A stretch of 64,000 nucleotides of DNA from Gimesia aquarii (lineage in GTDB: Bacteria; Planctomycetota; Planctomycetia; Planctomycetales; Planctomycetaceae), in assembly GCF_007748175.1 (NCBI RefSeq), contig NZ_CP037422.1:6526334-6590333 (forward strand). The letters run 5' to 3'. Of the stretch, positions 8,101 to 15,822 are shown in pieces. How positions within the stretch are numbered: position 1 is the stretch's first letter; every line of letters begins with the position of its first letter. The notes beneath the pieces are model-generated. The model saw only the letters and a list, made by a program, of their open reading frames with translations, searched no databases and had not been told where the DNA came from. The position numbers and the translations under genes are program-made.

Positions 8101-10629
8101 TTAGTGATTAAACAAGAATTCTTTAGTATTAATCAGAGCCCATATAATATCCTCATAAGCAATTTGTGGTTTCGCTTTATGCTTTTCGATGTACGAAAGC
8201 GCGAACTTCATTTCCTGCTCTTGAGGAGCACGGGAATACACCCAACGATAAAGCTCCTGAATTTTCTCTTCATTTGACCGCTTGGTATCTTTAGCGAGAG
8301 TTGCAGCGCGGCTGGATCCATTCGTGATCTTATCCTGTACTTCCTTACTGTTCAGCAAATGTAAACTCTGAGCAAGGTTGGCACTTTGTGAACGCTCGCA
8401 CTCACAAGCCGTATCCGCCTGAGGTTGTCCAAAGACTTTCAAAAAATAAGGTGCTGAAGTCGCATCTGTAATTTGAATCGCTTTCGCTTCCGCAGGCAGT
8501 CCGGAAAAACGTTGTGTCGAATTCGTGACTTGATGAAAGACATCATACAAAACTTCTGCAGTGAGTCGCTTGGGATAATAGCGTGAGAAATTTTGTTTAT
8601 CTTTCAAGTTGTGCTCATTGGGCAATGAACTCAGTTGATAGGCATTGGAACGACAAATCGCACGCACGAGTTCCTTTAAGTCGAATCCACTTTCGACAAA
8701 ATGTTTTGATAGACCGTCCAGAAGTTCCGGATTAGCGGGAGGATTAGTCGCCCGCATATCGTCTTCGGGTTCAACAATTCCTCGACCAAAGAAATGTTTC
8801 CAGTAACGATTAACCAGCGCTTTGGCAAAGAACGGGTTATCCGTTCGAGACAACCACTGCACAAGTGCCACACGAGGATCACGTTCTGGGCTTAATTCAA
8901 AAGGTTCCATTCCCAGAGCCGTTGGTTTTAGATTTTCTCCCGAACGAATATTCTTTGCAGTTGCAGTACCTTCTTTATGGAAAATTCGCTTATCACGAAA
9001 ACCTCTTGTACCAATGGGTCCAGAGCTGGGATCTTTCGTCCCCACACGACTGAAGAAAGCAGCGAGTCCGTAATAATCATTCTGGCTCCACTTCTCAAAG
9101 GGATGATGGTGACAACGAGCACATTGAATACGAAGCCCTAGGAATAGTTGGGCTGTGTCTTCCACTTGTTCTTCGACGGTATTGACTTCACGATACCAGA
9201 CCACCGCAGGATTCTGTCGATATTCTCCCGATGCAGAAAGAATTTCGCCTACGAATTCATTGTATGGCTTATTCTCATAGAGACTATTCCAAATCCATTT
9301 ATAAAAAGCATTCGTACCTGCGATATCAATCGGTTGAAGTTTTTTGTTACGTAAAACCATATTCCATTTATTGGCAAAATAGTCCGCGTAAGCGGGACTG
9401 TCGATCAAACGATCAATCAGTTTGTCCCGTTTCACAGGATCTTTATCTGCCAGGAACACTTTTACTTCGTCTTCAGTGGGTGTCGAACCTGTAATATCGA
9501 TATAGACTCTCCGCATGAACGTAGCATCATCGGATACAGGTGAAGGAGGAATTCCTAAAACCTTCAACTTATTGAAAACAGCTTCATCAATCAGATTACG
9601 CGATTTAGGGAGATTCGCAATCGTGACCCCCAGAGGAATCGTCGCCCGGAAGGTAGACACCTGCCCTTGATAACGGGCCATTATGGCAACCTCACCAGAT
9701 AAGTTTAAAGTTTTAACCAAACCGGTTTTATTGACTTCCGCCATCTCAGTGTCGTTGGCTTCGAAAAGAGCCATCCGAGTGACGTCTTCCGTAGAACCAT
9801 CTGAATAAGTGGCAATGACTGAGATCTGCTGTTCGGCTTCCTGCCCCATTGTTCTTGACTGAGGAAAACATTCAATTGAGGCAACTGTGCGATCCTGATC
9901 ACTCCCATAAGGCATCCCCTGCTCTATCCAACGATAAAGCAAACGATACTCATAGGAATCGGATTTGATCAATTTTCCACCACCGTGTGGAGTAACGCCG
10001 GTCCCTTTCATCAAAAGGAGACTTTCTGCGGGCGACGTAGGAAACAACCGACGCCCCCGGCCTTCTTTGACAAGAAACTCATAATCATCTTCAGGATAAA
10101 ATCCAAGCAGTGATAATTTAAAACCGTTCTGTCCGCTGGCTTTTCCGTGACACCCACCGCTATTACAAGTCAGCTTGGTAAATATAGGAACTACTTGATT
10201 CTTGAAATTGATCGCCTCGGGTGATGCGATTCCCTGGACTGAGATAGGAATCGATGCCTTCTTACCATTTTTTGCAGTGACAGTGAGTTGAGTCTGGCCA
10301 TCATTATGTGGTGTGATATAACCATCGCTTGAAATCGTAGCAATATTCTGATTCGTAATTGCATAAGTCACATTGCGAGTCAAGTCCTGCAATTTACCGC
10401 TCGCCAAAACTCCAGTCACAAAAACTTGCTGGCGTGAATCGGGGCCTCTTAACAAAAGCAATTCTTTCTCACCCGGATGAGGTCCAATCTGGATTTCCTT
10501 AAAGTCCGCAGGCACATTGGCAGCCGGCGCCCCCAACACATTCGTTGCACCGAAACCAGAGATAAGAAACATCACTCCACATAGCATAAGGATCTGTGGC
10601 ATCCGAGAGCCCTTGAATCGGAAATCCAT
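8101..10629 (-). CDS. DUF1549/DUF1553 c-type-heme protein with Ig-like domains
   Basis: An 842-residue exported protein of the planctomycete cytochrome family. A signal segment (ILMLCGVMFLISGFG) is followed by a BIG2-like domain (about 45-135), a heme-binding segment with the unusual spacing C155-x4-C160-H161, a second Ig-like domain (about 250-335), DUF1549 (about 345-545, containing CARCHHHPFEKW) and DUF1553 (about 580-840, ending in the typical NTKEFLFNH). AGGAG lies nine bases before the ATG at 10629. These proteins are abundant in Planctomycetes, where they are thought to act at the cell surface in redox-linked degradation of polymers, but no reaction is proven. The usual partner, a DUF1501 sulfatase-like protein, is absent here and PPC and WD40 proteins follow instead. 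Confidence 0.9.
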   Translation of the reverse strand: MDFRFKGSRMPQILMLCGVMFLISGFGATNVLGAPAANVPADFKEIQIGPHPGEKELLLLRGPDSRQQVFVTGVLASGKLQDLTRNVTYAITNQNIATISSDGYITPHNDGQTQLTVTAKNGKKASIPISVQGIASPEAINFKNQVVPIFTKLTCNSGGCHGKASGQNGFKLSLLGFYPEDDYEFLVKEGRGRRLFPTSPAESLLLMKGTGVTPHGGGKLIKSDSYEYRLLYRWIEQGMPYGSDQDRTVASIECFPQSRTMGQEAEQQISVIATYSDGSTEDVTRMALFEANDTEMAEVNKTGLVKTLNLSGEVAIMARYQGQVSTFRATIPLGVTIANLPKSRNLIDEAVFNKLKVLGIPPSPVSDDATFMRRVYIDITGSTPTEDEVKVFLADKDPVKRDKLIDRLIDSPAYADYFANKWNMVLRNKKLQPIDIAGTNAFYKWIWNSLYENKPYNEFVGEILSASGEYRQNPAVVWYREVNTVEEQVEDTAQLFLGLRIQCARCHHHPFEKWSQNDYYGLAAFFSRVGTKDPSSGPIGTRGFRDKRIFHKEGTATAKNIRSGENLKPTALGMEPFELSPERDPRVALVQWLSRTDNPFFAKALVNRYWKHFFGRGIVEPEDDMRATNPPANPELLDGLSKHFVESGFDLKELVRAICRSNAYQLSSLPNEHNLKDKQNFSRYYPKRLTAEVLYDVFHQVTNSTQRFSGLPAEAKAIQITDATSAPYFLKVFGQPQADTACECERSQSANLAQSLHLLNSKEVQDKITNGSSRAATLAKDTKRSNEEKIQELYRWVYSRAPQEQEMKFALSYIEKHKAKPQIAYEDIIWALINTKEFLFNH

Positions 10630-11255
10630 ACTTAATCACTCCTGTGCAACTGGTTTTATTTTTAGCTTCAGGCCTGTCAACAAACTATTTTGTGCGACTA
10701 CGAGCAGACCTTTTCAAAATATGGGTTTAAATCTGAAAACGTTAGTAATCTGGTTGGTTTATAAGGAAAGTTTTTTTAGGTAAGCTTACCAACCAGTTCA
10801 GACCAGTTGGTTAAGTTTTGCGGACTTGGCCAAGCCCATTACTGAATGGACTTTTCCTATTTATTCAATGTATCAAAGTTTATTGAATTGTCAATCTTTT
10901 AACCAAGCACTTGCGAAAGAAACTGTTATTTTGAACACATTCAATTGCCACACTCATGATTCGCTACACATTGCCATTTGATTCAATTGTGATTAGTACA
11001 ACTGTCAAAAGCCGATTCACTCGCAAAACTCGTACAATAATTAAAATGTATTAACCACCTTAAAACAGTGTTCTTTGCCAATAAATCTCACTGGAATCAG
11101 TCAGTTCTTTCAAAAACAGGATTTCTTTGATTGCCAGTAAATATCTCTTCTATAGAATAAAAGTTAGCACAGATTCTGCCTCAGGGCTTTCTCGTTGAGT
11201 AAATTTTGAGAATCAACTTTCTTACTAACTTTCCAGGTGGCTCCAAAACAATCAC
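10630..11255. promoter_or_regulatory. Divergent regulatory region with inverted repeats
   Basis: This 626-base gap separates the minus-strand heme protein from ribBA. It carries CTGGTTGGT at 10750-10758 and its perfect complement ACCAACCAG at 10788-10796; ACCAAC (10788-10793) is also mirrored by GTTGGT at 10806-10811, and a 10-bp palindrome CTTGGCCAAG lies at 10825-10834. Such arms resemble operator half-sites, closer to the minus-strand gene than to ribBA. The rest is A+T-rich. I looked for an FMN riboswitch before ribBA and did not find the conserved core. Confidence 0.45.
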
Positions 11256-12506
11256 ATGTCTGACTCAGAAAATTCCAGTCCTCAAATTCCCAATATTCAA
11301 CTTGTCTTTGAACAACTACGAGCAGGCAAACCGGTTATTGTGACCGATTCCACTGAGCGAGAAAATGAAGGTGATTTTATCGTCGCCGCTGAATCGATCA
11401 CACCACAGATTGTGCAATTCCTCTTACGTTATGGTAGTGGAGAATTGTGTGTCTCTCTTCCCGAGGAAGTCGCCGAACGCCTGCAACTAAATCCCATAGT
11501 AGGACCTGATGAAAATACGGCTCCTAACCAGACACAGTTTCTCATCCCCGTCGATCATAAAGATAGTGGAAGCGGCGTGAGTGCAGAGTTTAGAGCTCTC
11601 ACAATTCGCGCTTTGAGTGACGAACATTCCCAAGCATCCGATTTTGTCCGCCCCGGTCATATTCACCCGTTACTTGCCAAGCAGGGTGGTATACTTCGTC
11701 GCGCTGGTCATACAGAAGCCACAGGTGACTTACTACAAATGGCCGGGCTAAAGCCTGTAGGTGTGCTCATCGAAATTCTCAGTCAGAAAGGATTCGGAAT
11801 GGCTGACGCCGACGAACTCCGAGAAATTTCTGATCAGTTTGATATTCCCATTATTTCGACAGCCGAGGTTATTCGGCATCGATACATTAGTGAAAAACTG
11901 GTGCACCGTGAAGTAGAAGTCCCTATCAAAACAAAAAAGTATGGCACAGTTCAAGTAATTGGTTATTCGGTGGAACATGAGAGTCAACAACCTGTGGCAT
12001 TAGTCTGGGGTAATCTTTCAGCAACTGAAGCTCCTCTGGTCCGAATGCATTCTTCATGTTTTACAGGTGACTTGCTCGATTCTTTGCGCTGTGATTGTGG
12101 AGATCAATTGCATATGGCAATGGAGGCAATCTGCCAAGAGAAAGCGGGAGCCGTTGTTTATCTCCCGCAGGAGGGACGCGGTATTGGATTGATTCCCAAA
12201 CTCAAAGCATACGTACTGCAAGATGAGGGTCTCGATACAGTAGAAGCAAATCTTCAGTTAGGATTCAAAGCGGATAGCCGAGACTTCACCGTGGGAGTCC
12301 AGATCTTAAAAGATCTGGGACTTACCAAAGTACGTTTGCTGACCAATAACCCCAAAAAAACAGACTCAGACGTTTACACAGGCTTCGATTTGGAAGTTGT
12401 AGAACAAGTACCGATCGTAGCGCCACCTCATAAAGACCGTGAGTTCTATCTGCAGACCAAACGCGATAAGATGGGACACATTCTGCCGACCACTCCCGCT
12501 GATTGA
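11256..12506 (+). CDS. ribBA: Bifunctional DHBP synthase / GTP cyclohydrolase II
   Basis: A 416-residue fusion catalysing both entry reactions of riboflavin synthesis. The N-terminal half (about 1-205) is RibB: it carries DSTERENEGD with the acidic metal-binding residues and the HTEATGD block, and makes 3,4-dihydroxy-2-butanone 4-phosphate from ribulose 5-phosphate. The C-terminal half (about 206-416) is RibA: it has zinc ligands in the C-x10-C-x-C pattern of CFTGDLLDSLRCDC, the PQEGRGIGL loop and the NNPKK segment, and opens GTP to the pyrimidine precursor. Length is normal for the fusion. It stands alone on the plus strand and ends two bases from the stop of the convergent oxidase gene. Cytoplasmic. 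Confidence 0.95.
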   Translation: MSDSENSSPQIPNIQLVFEQLRAGKPVIVTDSTERENEGDFIVAAESITPQIVQFLLRYGSGELCVSLPEEVAERLQLNPIVGPDENTAPNQTQFLIPVDHKDSGSGVSAEFRALTIRALSDEHSQASDFVRPGHIHPLLAKQGGILRRAGHTEATGDLLQMAGLKPVGVLIEILSQKGFGMADADELREISDQFDIPIISTAEVIRHRYISEKLVHREVEVPIKTKKYGTVQVIGYSVEHESQQPVALVWGNLSATEAPLVRMHSSCFTGDLLDSLRCDCGDQLHMAMEAICQEKAGAVVYLPQEGRGIGLIPKLKAYVLQDEGLDTVEANLQLGFKADSRDFTVGVQILKDLGLTKVRLLTNNPKKTDSDVYTGFDLEVVEQVPIVAPPHKDREFYLQTKRDKMGHILPTTPAD

Positions 12507-12508
12507 AT

Positions 12509-13645
12509 TCACGCAGAAGAGAAACGGCTCGCTGAGAGAAAATTGATCGGGTGCTTGGTCGTACCTTGCGTTACTAAATCGGCCAGTATTTCTCCGATCA
12601 CTGAAGCAAACTTGAATCCGTGTCCTGAAAAACCGGCTCCATACACAACCCGGTGATTAAGTGCGTGACGATCAATGATGAAGTGACCATCGGGAGTCCT
12701 CGTATACATACACGTTCCATGCCTTGTTGGCATTGATTCTAACTCAGACATAACTTCGCTGATAAAACGCGAAATGGAATGCATGTCCGTCTCCAGTAAG
12801 TCTCGATTCAAGTTCCCTGGATCAACAACCGTTTCTCCTCCAGTGTGTTCAGCCAGCTTGAGAGTCTCCCCATCAAGGGAAGGAAAGCCATAGAACTCGC
12901 CATAAGGCATATCAAAAAAGAAACCTCCCCTTCCCGCATCTAAATCATAAACTGGTTGTTTAACCGGATTCCAAAACAGAAGCTTTCGCACTACTTCGAG
13001 TGGCAAATTCAGATCCTGCAGATAGGTACTACTCCACGCTCCTGCCGTCACGATCACAGCGGAAGCAGAATATTCTTGAACGTCAGTCGTCACTTCAATC
13101 GAGTCATCATGAATTGAAACGGAGTGTATTTTCTCATCGAGACAAACCTGAGCGCCCTGCTCTATCGCACACTCAATATGAGTACGCACACATTCTTCCA
13201 CATACAGTAGTCCAGCTTCGGATTCATAGGTGACTTCAAAATCATGGGGGATTTGAAATCCTGGAAAACGCTCGACAGCATCTTCTGAAGAAACTTTCTC
13301 AACGGCGACATCATATAATCGGGCAGCCTCGTACACACCTCGAATCACTTGACCATCGGGTGGGCCCGCTACCATTAAGCCGCAGGGATTGAAAAGCAAT
13401 TTTCCCGAGGCCTGCTCCAGTTCACGCCACAATTCGTATGCACGCTCAAGCAAAGGAATATAATTGGGATGCTCGAAATAAGCCTTGCGAATGATGCGCG
13501 TCTCACCATGAGAGCTTCCACGATCATGGGCCACTCCGAACTGCTCAATACCCAGCACATTCAAGCCGCGTCGTGCGAGATGATATAACGCACTACTGCC
13601 CATACCACCTAAGCCCAGAACCAGATAGTCAACATGAATCGTCAT
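12509..13645 (-). CDS. Monomeric sarcosine oxidase / N-methyl-tryptophan oxidase-like flavoenzyme
   Basis: A 378-residue FAD-dependent amine oxidase of the MSOX/MTOX family. The N-terminal dinucleotide fold reads GLGGMGSSALYHLARRG, followed by the substrate-side GSSHGETRIIRKAY block typical of the family. Cys312 in CMYTRTPDGHF corresponds to the cysteine that binds FAD covalently. The reaction is oxidative demethylation of an N-methyl amino acid (sarcosine, N-methyl-tryptophan or similar) to formaldehyde, amino acid and hydrogen peroxide. The substrate cannot be fixed from sequence. The product formaldehyde could feed the pterin-dependent C1 pathway hinted at elsewhere in the window (inference). 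It converges on ribBA with only two bases between stop codons. Confidence 0.85.
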   Translation of the reverse strand: MTIHVDYLVLGLGGMGSSALYHLARRGLNVLGIEQFGVAHDRGSSHGETRIIRKAYFEHPNYIPLLERAYELWRELEQASGKLLFNPCGLMVAGPPDGQVIRGVYEAARLYDVAVEKVSSEDAVERFPGFQIPHDFEVTYESEAGLLYVEECVRTHIECAIEQGAQVCLDEKIHSVSIHDDSIEVTTDVQEYSASAVIVTAGAWSSTYLQDLNLPLEVVRKLLFWNPVKQPVYDLDAGRGGFFFDMPYGEFYGFPSLDGETLKLAEHTGGETVVDPGNLNRDLLETDMHSISRFISEVMSELESMPTRHGTCMYTRTPDGHFIIDRHALNHRVVYGAGFSGHGFKFASVIGEILADLVTQGTTKHPINFLSASRFSSA

Positions 13646-13715
13646 GAAACAAGCTTACTCTTTCCTAATTGTATCAACACGCACAAAGATGATTTGGCTC
13701 AAACAAATTCGAATC

Positions 13716-14609
13716 TTAATTTGACGTTTGAGATTGTTGATTTCGTTTTTTTGCATCTTCGATGATTTTTTTCTGGGCTGCTTTCAAACGTTCTGGCCAT
13801 TTAAAATGCTTGGCCTTCACAGGATCATACCCTTGTAAGTGATTCTTGAGTCTTAGCAGAGGTTTACTGTAAACCAACTTTGTCTCGCCAAAAACCTCTT
13901 TGCATAAAGCAGCCAAATCTGGATCATAGGCAACTAATTCTTCTCGCGTATTGACATGATTATGGTCCAAATCATTTTCGCGATTATTATTGAACCAGGA
14001 TTGTACGCCTTCCGCAAAATATTCCATCCGGTTCACCGAAGGATATTTTCCTTTCCATAAACCTGCTTTCATCGCTTGTTGATATACTTTTTCTAGTCGC
14101 TCATCAAACGTCGGATCAATCTGATTCAGACCTCTTAAATGAATGTTATGTGCAAACTCATGAATTAAGATGCATTCCGCTGCATACGGGTCACCGGGAA
14201 ATGCAAGCAAATTTTCTTCTCCACATGAACAAACGGGATCTGTAGCTGACCCTCCCAAGCCCCGCGCACGTACGTCCCAATAATCCTTAGGTTTAAGGTG
14301 TGCATACTCCGGAATGTCGGTTGTAAAAGCATTACAGGGAATCACAATAAATCGTGAGCCGCTTTCAATCATTGCTTTACGGATATCTGGCCGATGGGCA
14401 AGCATGATATCAATAAGCCAGGCTGCTTCTTTCAAGGCATAATCGTTCACTTGGTCAAAAGCAACAACCGGATAACCACTCGCACTTACATATTTGGTAT
14501 ATGCCTTGGGTAGCTTCAATGCATCAGGTGGAATAGTAACACGATATTCTTTTGCATGTATGAAAGCCGGAATAAGTAACGACACGAGCAAAAAAAGAAC
14601 ACGCTTCAC
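13716..14609 (-). CDS. Secreted HExxH zinc metallopeptidase-like protein
   Basis: A 297-residue protein with a clear signal peptide (MKRVLFLLVSLLIPAFIHA). Residues 150-154 are HEFAH, the zinc-binding and catalytic helix, and EYFAEGVQSWF near residues 196-206 supplies a glutamate in the position expected of the third ligand of gluzincins. The arrangement resembles the lethal-factor-like / M34-type fold group, in which a Tyr and Glu lie on the helix after the active-site helix. Two cysteines in CSCGEEN could bind metal or form a disulfide. Probably acts in periplasm or outside the cell on unknown substrate. It is a single gene between the oxidase and the palindrome-rich spacer. Confidence 0.7.
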   Translation of the reverse strand: MKRVLFLLVSLLIPAFIHAKEYRVTIPPDALKLPKAYTKYVSASGYPVVAFDQVNDYALKEAAWLIDIMLAHRPDIRKAMIESGSRFIVIPCNAFTTDIPEYAHLKPKDYWDVRARGLGGSATDPVCSCGEENLLAFPGDPYAAECILIHEFAHNIHLRGLNQIDPTFDERLEKVYQQAMKAGLWKGKYPSVNRMEYFAEGVQSWFNNNRENDLDHNHVNTREELVAYDPDLAALCKEVFGETKLVYSKPLLRLKNHLQGYDPVKAKHFKWPERLKAAQKKIIEDAKKRNQQSQTSN

Positions 14610-14732
14610 CTTGAATCTCCTCGAAATGATTGACCAACACGAATCTCTATCTTGACCAGATTACTCTGTATGATCAAGGTTTTATTCGAATTACTATCAC
14701 AGCTGGATTTAATCCAAGGGTATATGATAAAA

Positions 14733-14810
14733 AATTACCGGGTGTTCGGAAAAAGACAGTCAACCTACCCCACATACACACTGACCATCAAATTTGAACA
14801 CCCGGTAATT
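14733..14810. repeat. 15-bp perfect inverted repeat flanking a 48-base core
   Basis: AATTACCGGGTGTTC at 14733-14747 is the exact reverse complement of 14796-14810. The core contains an A-run and pyrimidine-rich sequence without an open frame. It could be a miniature transposon remnant with terminal repeats or a long hairpin RNA. I see no convincing target-site duplication outside the arms, apart from a TA dinucleotide that is part of each arm. Confidence 0.6.
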
Positions 14811-14851
14811 AATGACATGACAGAAAACCATCAAAGGATGATCATTTTCTG

Positions 14852-14944
14852 TTAAAAGATCTGGAACAGCATCGCACGGCTTGCCACTTCACGATTACAA
14901 CCCATACAAGCCGCGCTTGTTGTTACAGTATCTGTTTCCGTCAA
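14852..14944 (-). CDS. Possible 30-residue cysteine-containing small protein
   Basis: An open frame on the minus strand ends at TAA 14852-14854 and includes AACMGCNREVASRAM with a C-x2-C pair. It has a good AAAGGAG upstream, but the only start in place is a TTG (14942-14944) one base after it, which is too close, and the next start is an ATG 39 bases further on. The frame stays open upstream to 14992, through the palindrome at 14963-14990. It may be a degenerate relic or a repeat-derived peptide. Low confidence. Confidence 0.2.
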   Translation of the reverse strand: MTETDTVTTSAACMGCNREVASRAMLFQIF

Positions 14945-14962
14945 ACTCCTTTCTTTACTCGC

Positions 14963-14990
14963 TGCCGGGAAGGCAAATCGCGCTTCCCAG
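14963..14990. repeat. REP-like palindrome, copy 1
   Basis: GCCGGGAAG (14964-14972) and CTTCCCAGC (14983-14991) form an imperfect stem around the core GCAAATCGCG. It closely resembles the palindrome at 15132-15173 (both begin GCCGGGAAG and share AATCGC). No T-run follows on either strand, so it is not a classic terminator. Confidence 0.5.
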
Positions 14991-15003
14991 CTTTAATCTG
15001 TCC

Positions 15004-15030
15004 ATTTCCAAACCGAAATGATTTGGAAAT
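15004..15030. repeat. Perfect 9-bp inverted repeat downstream of csrA
   Basis: ATTTCCAAA (15004-15012) and TTTGGAAAT (15022-15030) with a nine-base loop. It lies 51 bases beyond the csrA stop codon on the minus strand and is preceded there by a run of G residues. It could stabilise the csrA 3' end, although no U-tract follows. Confidence 0.45.
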
Positions 15031-15080
15031 CCCCCCTGGGCAGATAGATCGTCAGCAGCGGTTATCTACTCTTCGTGTAT

Positions 15081-15356
15081 TTAACAAACTAACCGGGCTG
15101 CTTCTGCAACGGAAAGTACTCCGATCGACGTTGAGCCGGGAAGAGAATCGCCGTCCCGATTATCCTCCCGGCTCTTATGCACTGGTTTACTTTCTGCCTC
15201 TAGTTCTTCCTCGAATAATTCACCTCTAACAACGCGGAGGTGATCTGGAGCATCAACGCCAATTTTGATGGAGCCTTTTCCTGTACGAATCACTTTCACC
15301 AGAATTTCATCTCCAATTCGGATTTCCTCAGTCAACTTCCGTGTCAAAACCAGCAT
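15081..15356 (-). CDS. csrA: Carbon storage regulator CsrA (RNA-binding translational regulator)
   Basis: The start MLVLTRKLTEEIRIGDEILV is a textbook CsrA N-terminus, followed by KIGVDAPDHLRVVRGELFEE. CsrA dimers bind ANGGA motifs in mRNA leaders and alter translation and stability. I choose ATG at 15356, with AAGGAG eight bases upstream, over the GTG at 15362, which would lie too close to that site. This gives 91 residues. The last 30 or so residues (from about SKPVHKSRE) go beyond the usual 61-75-residue core, and part of this tail is encoded by a REP-like palindrome at 15132-15173. The leader itself contains AAGGA over the ribosome site, so autoregulation is possible. Divergent from rpmB across a 466-base gap. 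Confidence 0.92.
   Translation of the reverse strand: MLVLTRKLTEEIRIGDEILVKVIRTGKGSIKIGVDAPDHLRVVRGELFEEELEAESKPVHKSREDNRDGDSLPGSTSIGVLSVAEAARLVC
15132..15173. repeat. REP-like palindrome, copy 2, inside the csrA 3' end
   Basis: GAGCCGGGA (15133-15141) and TCCCGGCTC (15165-15173) pair perfectly, enclosing a core related to copy 1 (AGAATCGCCG versus GCAAATCGCG). It encodes the csrA tail residues around SREDNRDGDSLPGS on the minus strand. Confidence 0.5.
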
Positions 15357-15594
15357 GATCACTACTCCTTTATCATTCGATCCTAGCCCAGATGCATAAT
15401 TAGTTTACTTTTGTCCAAAATTGCCTGTCCACAAGCAATCTGTTGGTCATCTGCAAATACTTAATGCGATTAGTGTGCCAATCCAATTTCTGCACAGACA
15501 TATTTCCCTTAAGATATTTATCAGAAATCACTTAAGACTTTTTCATTAGTTTTGTATTTCGTTCAAACCACAGTCCTTTTTTCAATAATCTGTT

Positions 15595-15791
15595 CCCAAT
15601 AGTACAATTTTCAATTGGGTAATATTCTCAGGACATGATTTTTATCTTTTCCAAGGGTAGGAAACGATAAGGGTGCGGCTTCGGTTGCATTATGGGACTG
15701 GGCAAATATACTATTGGGTTCCTTTAAAGGATCGAGCTTCAAAACTGCGATCATCTTACGTCAAGTAGTCTCAGCAAGCGCTGAGTTTTTT
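15595..15791 (+). ncRNA. Candidate structured RNA or attenuator leader upstream of rpmB
   Basis: Several structural signals lie together on the plus strand. CCCAATAGTA (15595-15604) is the exact complement of TACTATTGGG (15709-15718). Between them is a C(UUCG)G tetraloop hairpin at 15674-15689 with a six-pair stem. GATCG (15730-15734) pairs with CGATC (15748-15752). The end is CTCAGC-AAGC-GCTGAG (15770-15785) followed by six T residues, an intrinsic terminator 31 bases before rpmB. Either a free-standing small RNA ends here or the L28 leader is attenuated. I cannot match it to 6S, SRP or tmRNA. Confidence 0.35.
15770..15791 (+). terminator. Terminator-like hairpin just before rpmB
   Basis: Six-pair stem CTCAGC/GCTGAG with loop AAGC, followed by TTTTTT. 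On the plus strand it ends 31 bases before the rpmB ATG, so it ends an upstream RNA or acts as an attenuator. Confidence 0.65.
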
Positions 15792-15822
15792 AGAACCCAC
15801 TAGATAGTCAAAGAGTTTACAA

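Noticed and set aside
11100-11255. FMN riboswitch expected before ribBA
   Set aside because: The conserved RFN-type core segments are not seen in this leader.
14860-15080. CsrB/RsmZ-like CsrA-sequestering RNA next to csrA
   Set aside because: Only a few GGA motifs occur and they are not regularly placed in hairpin loops.
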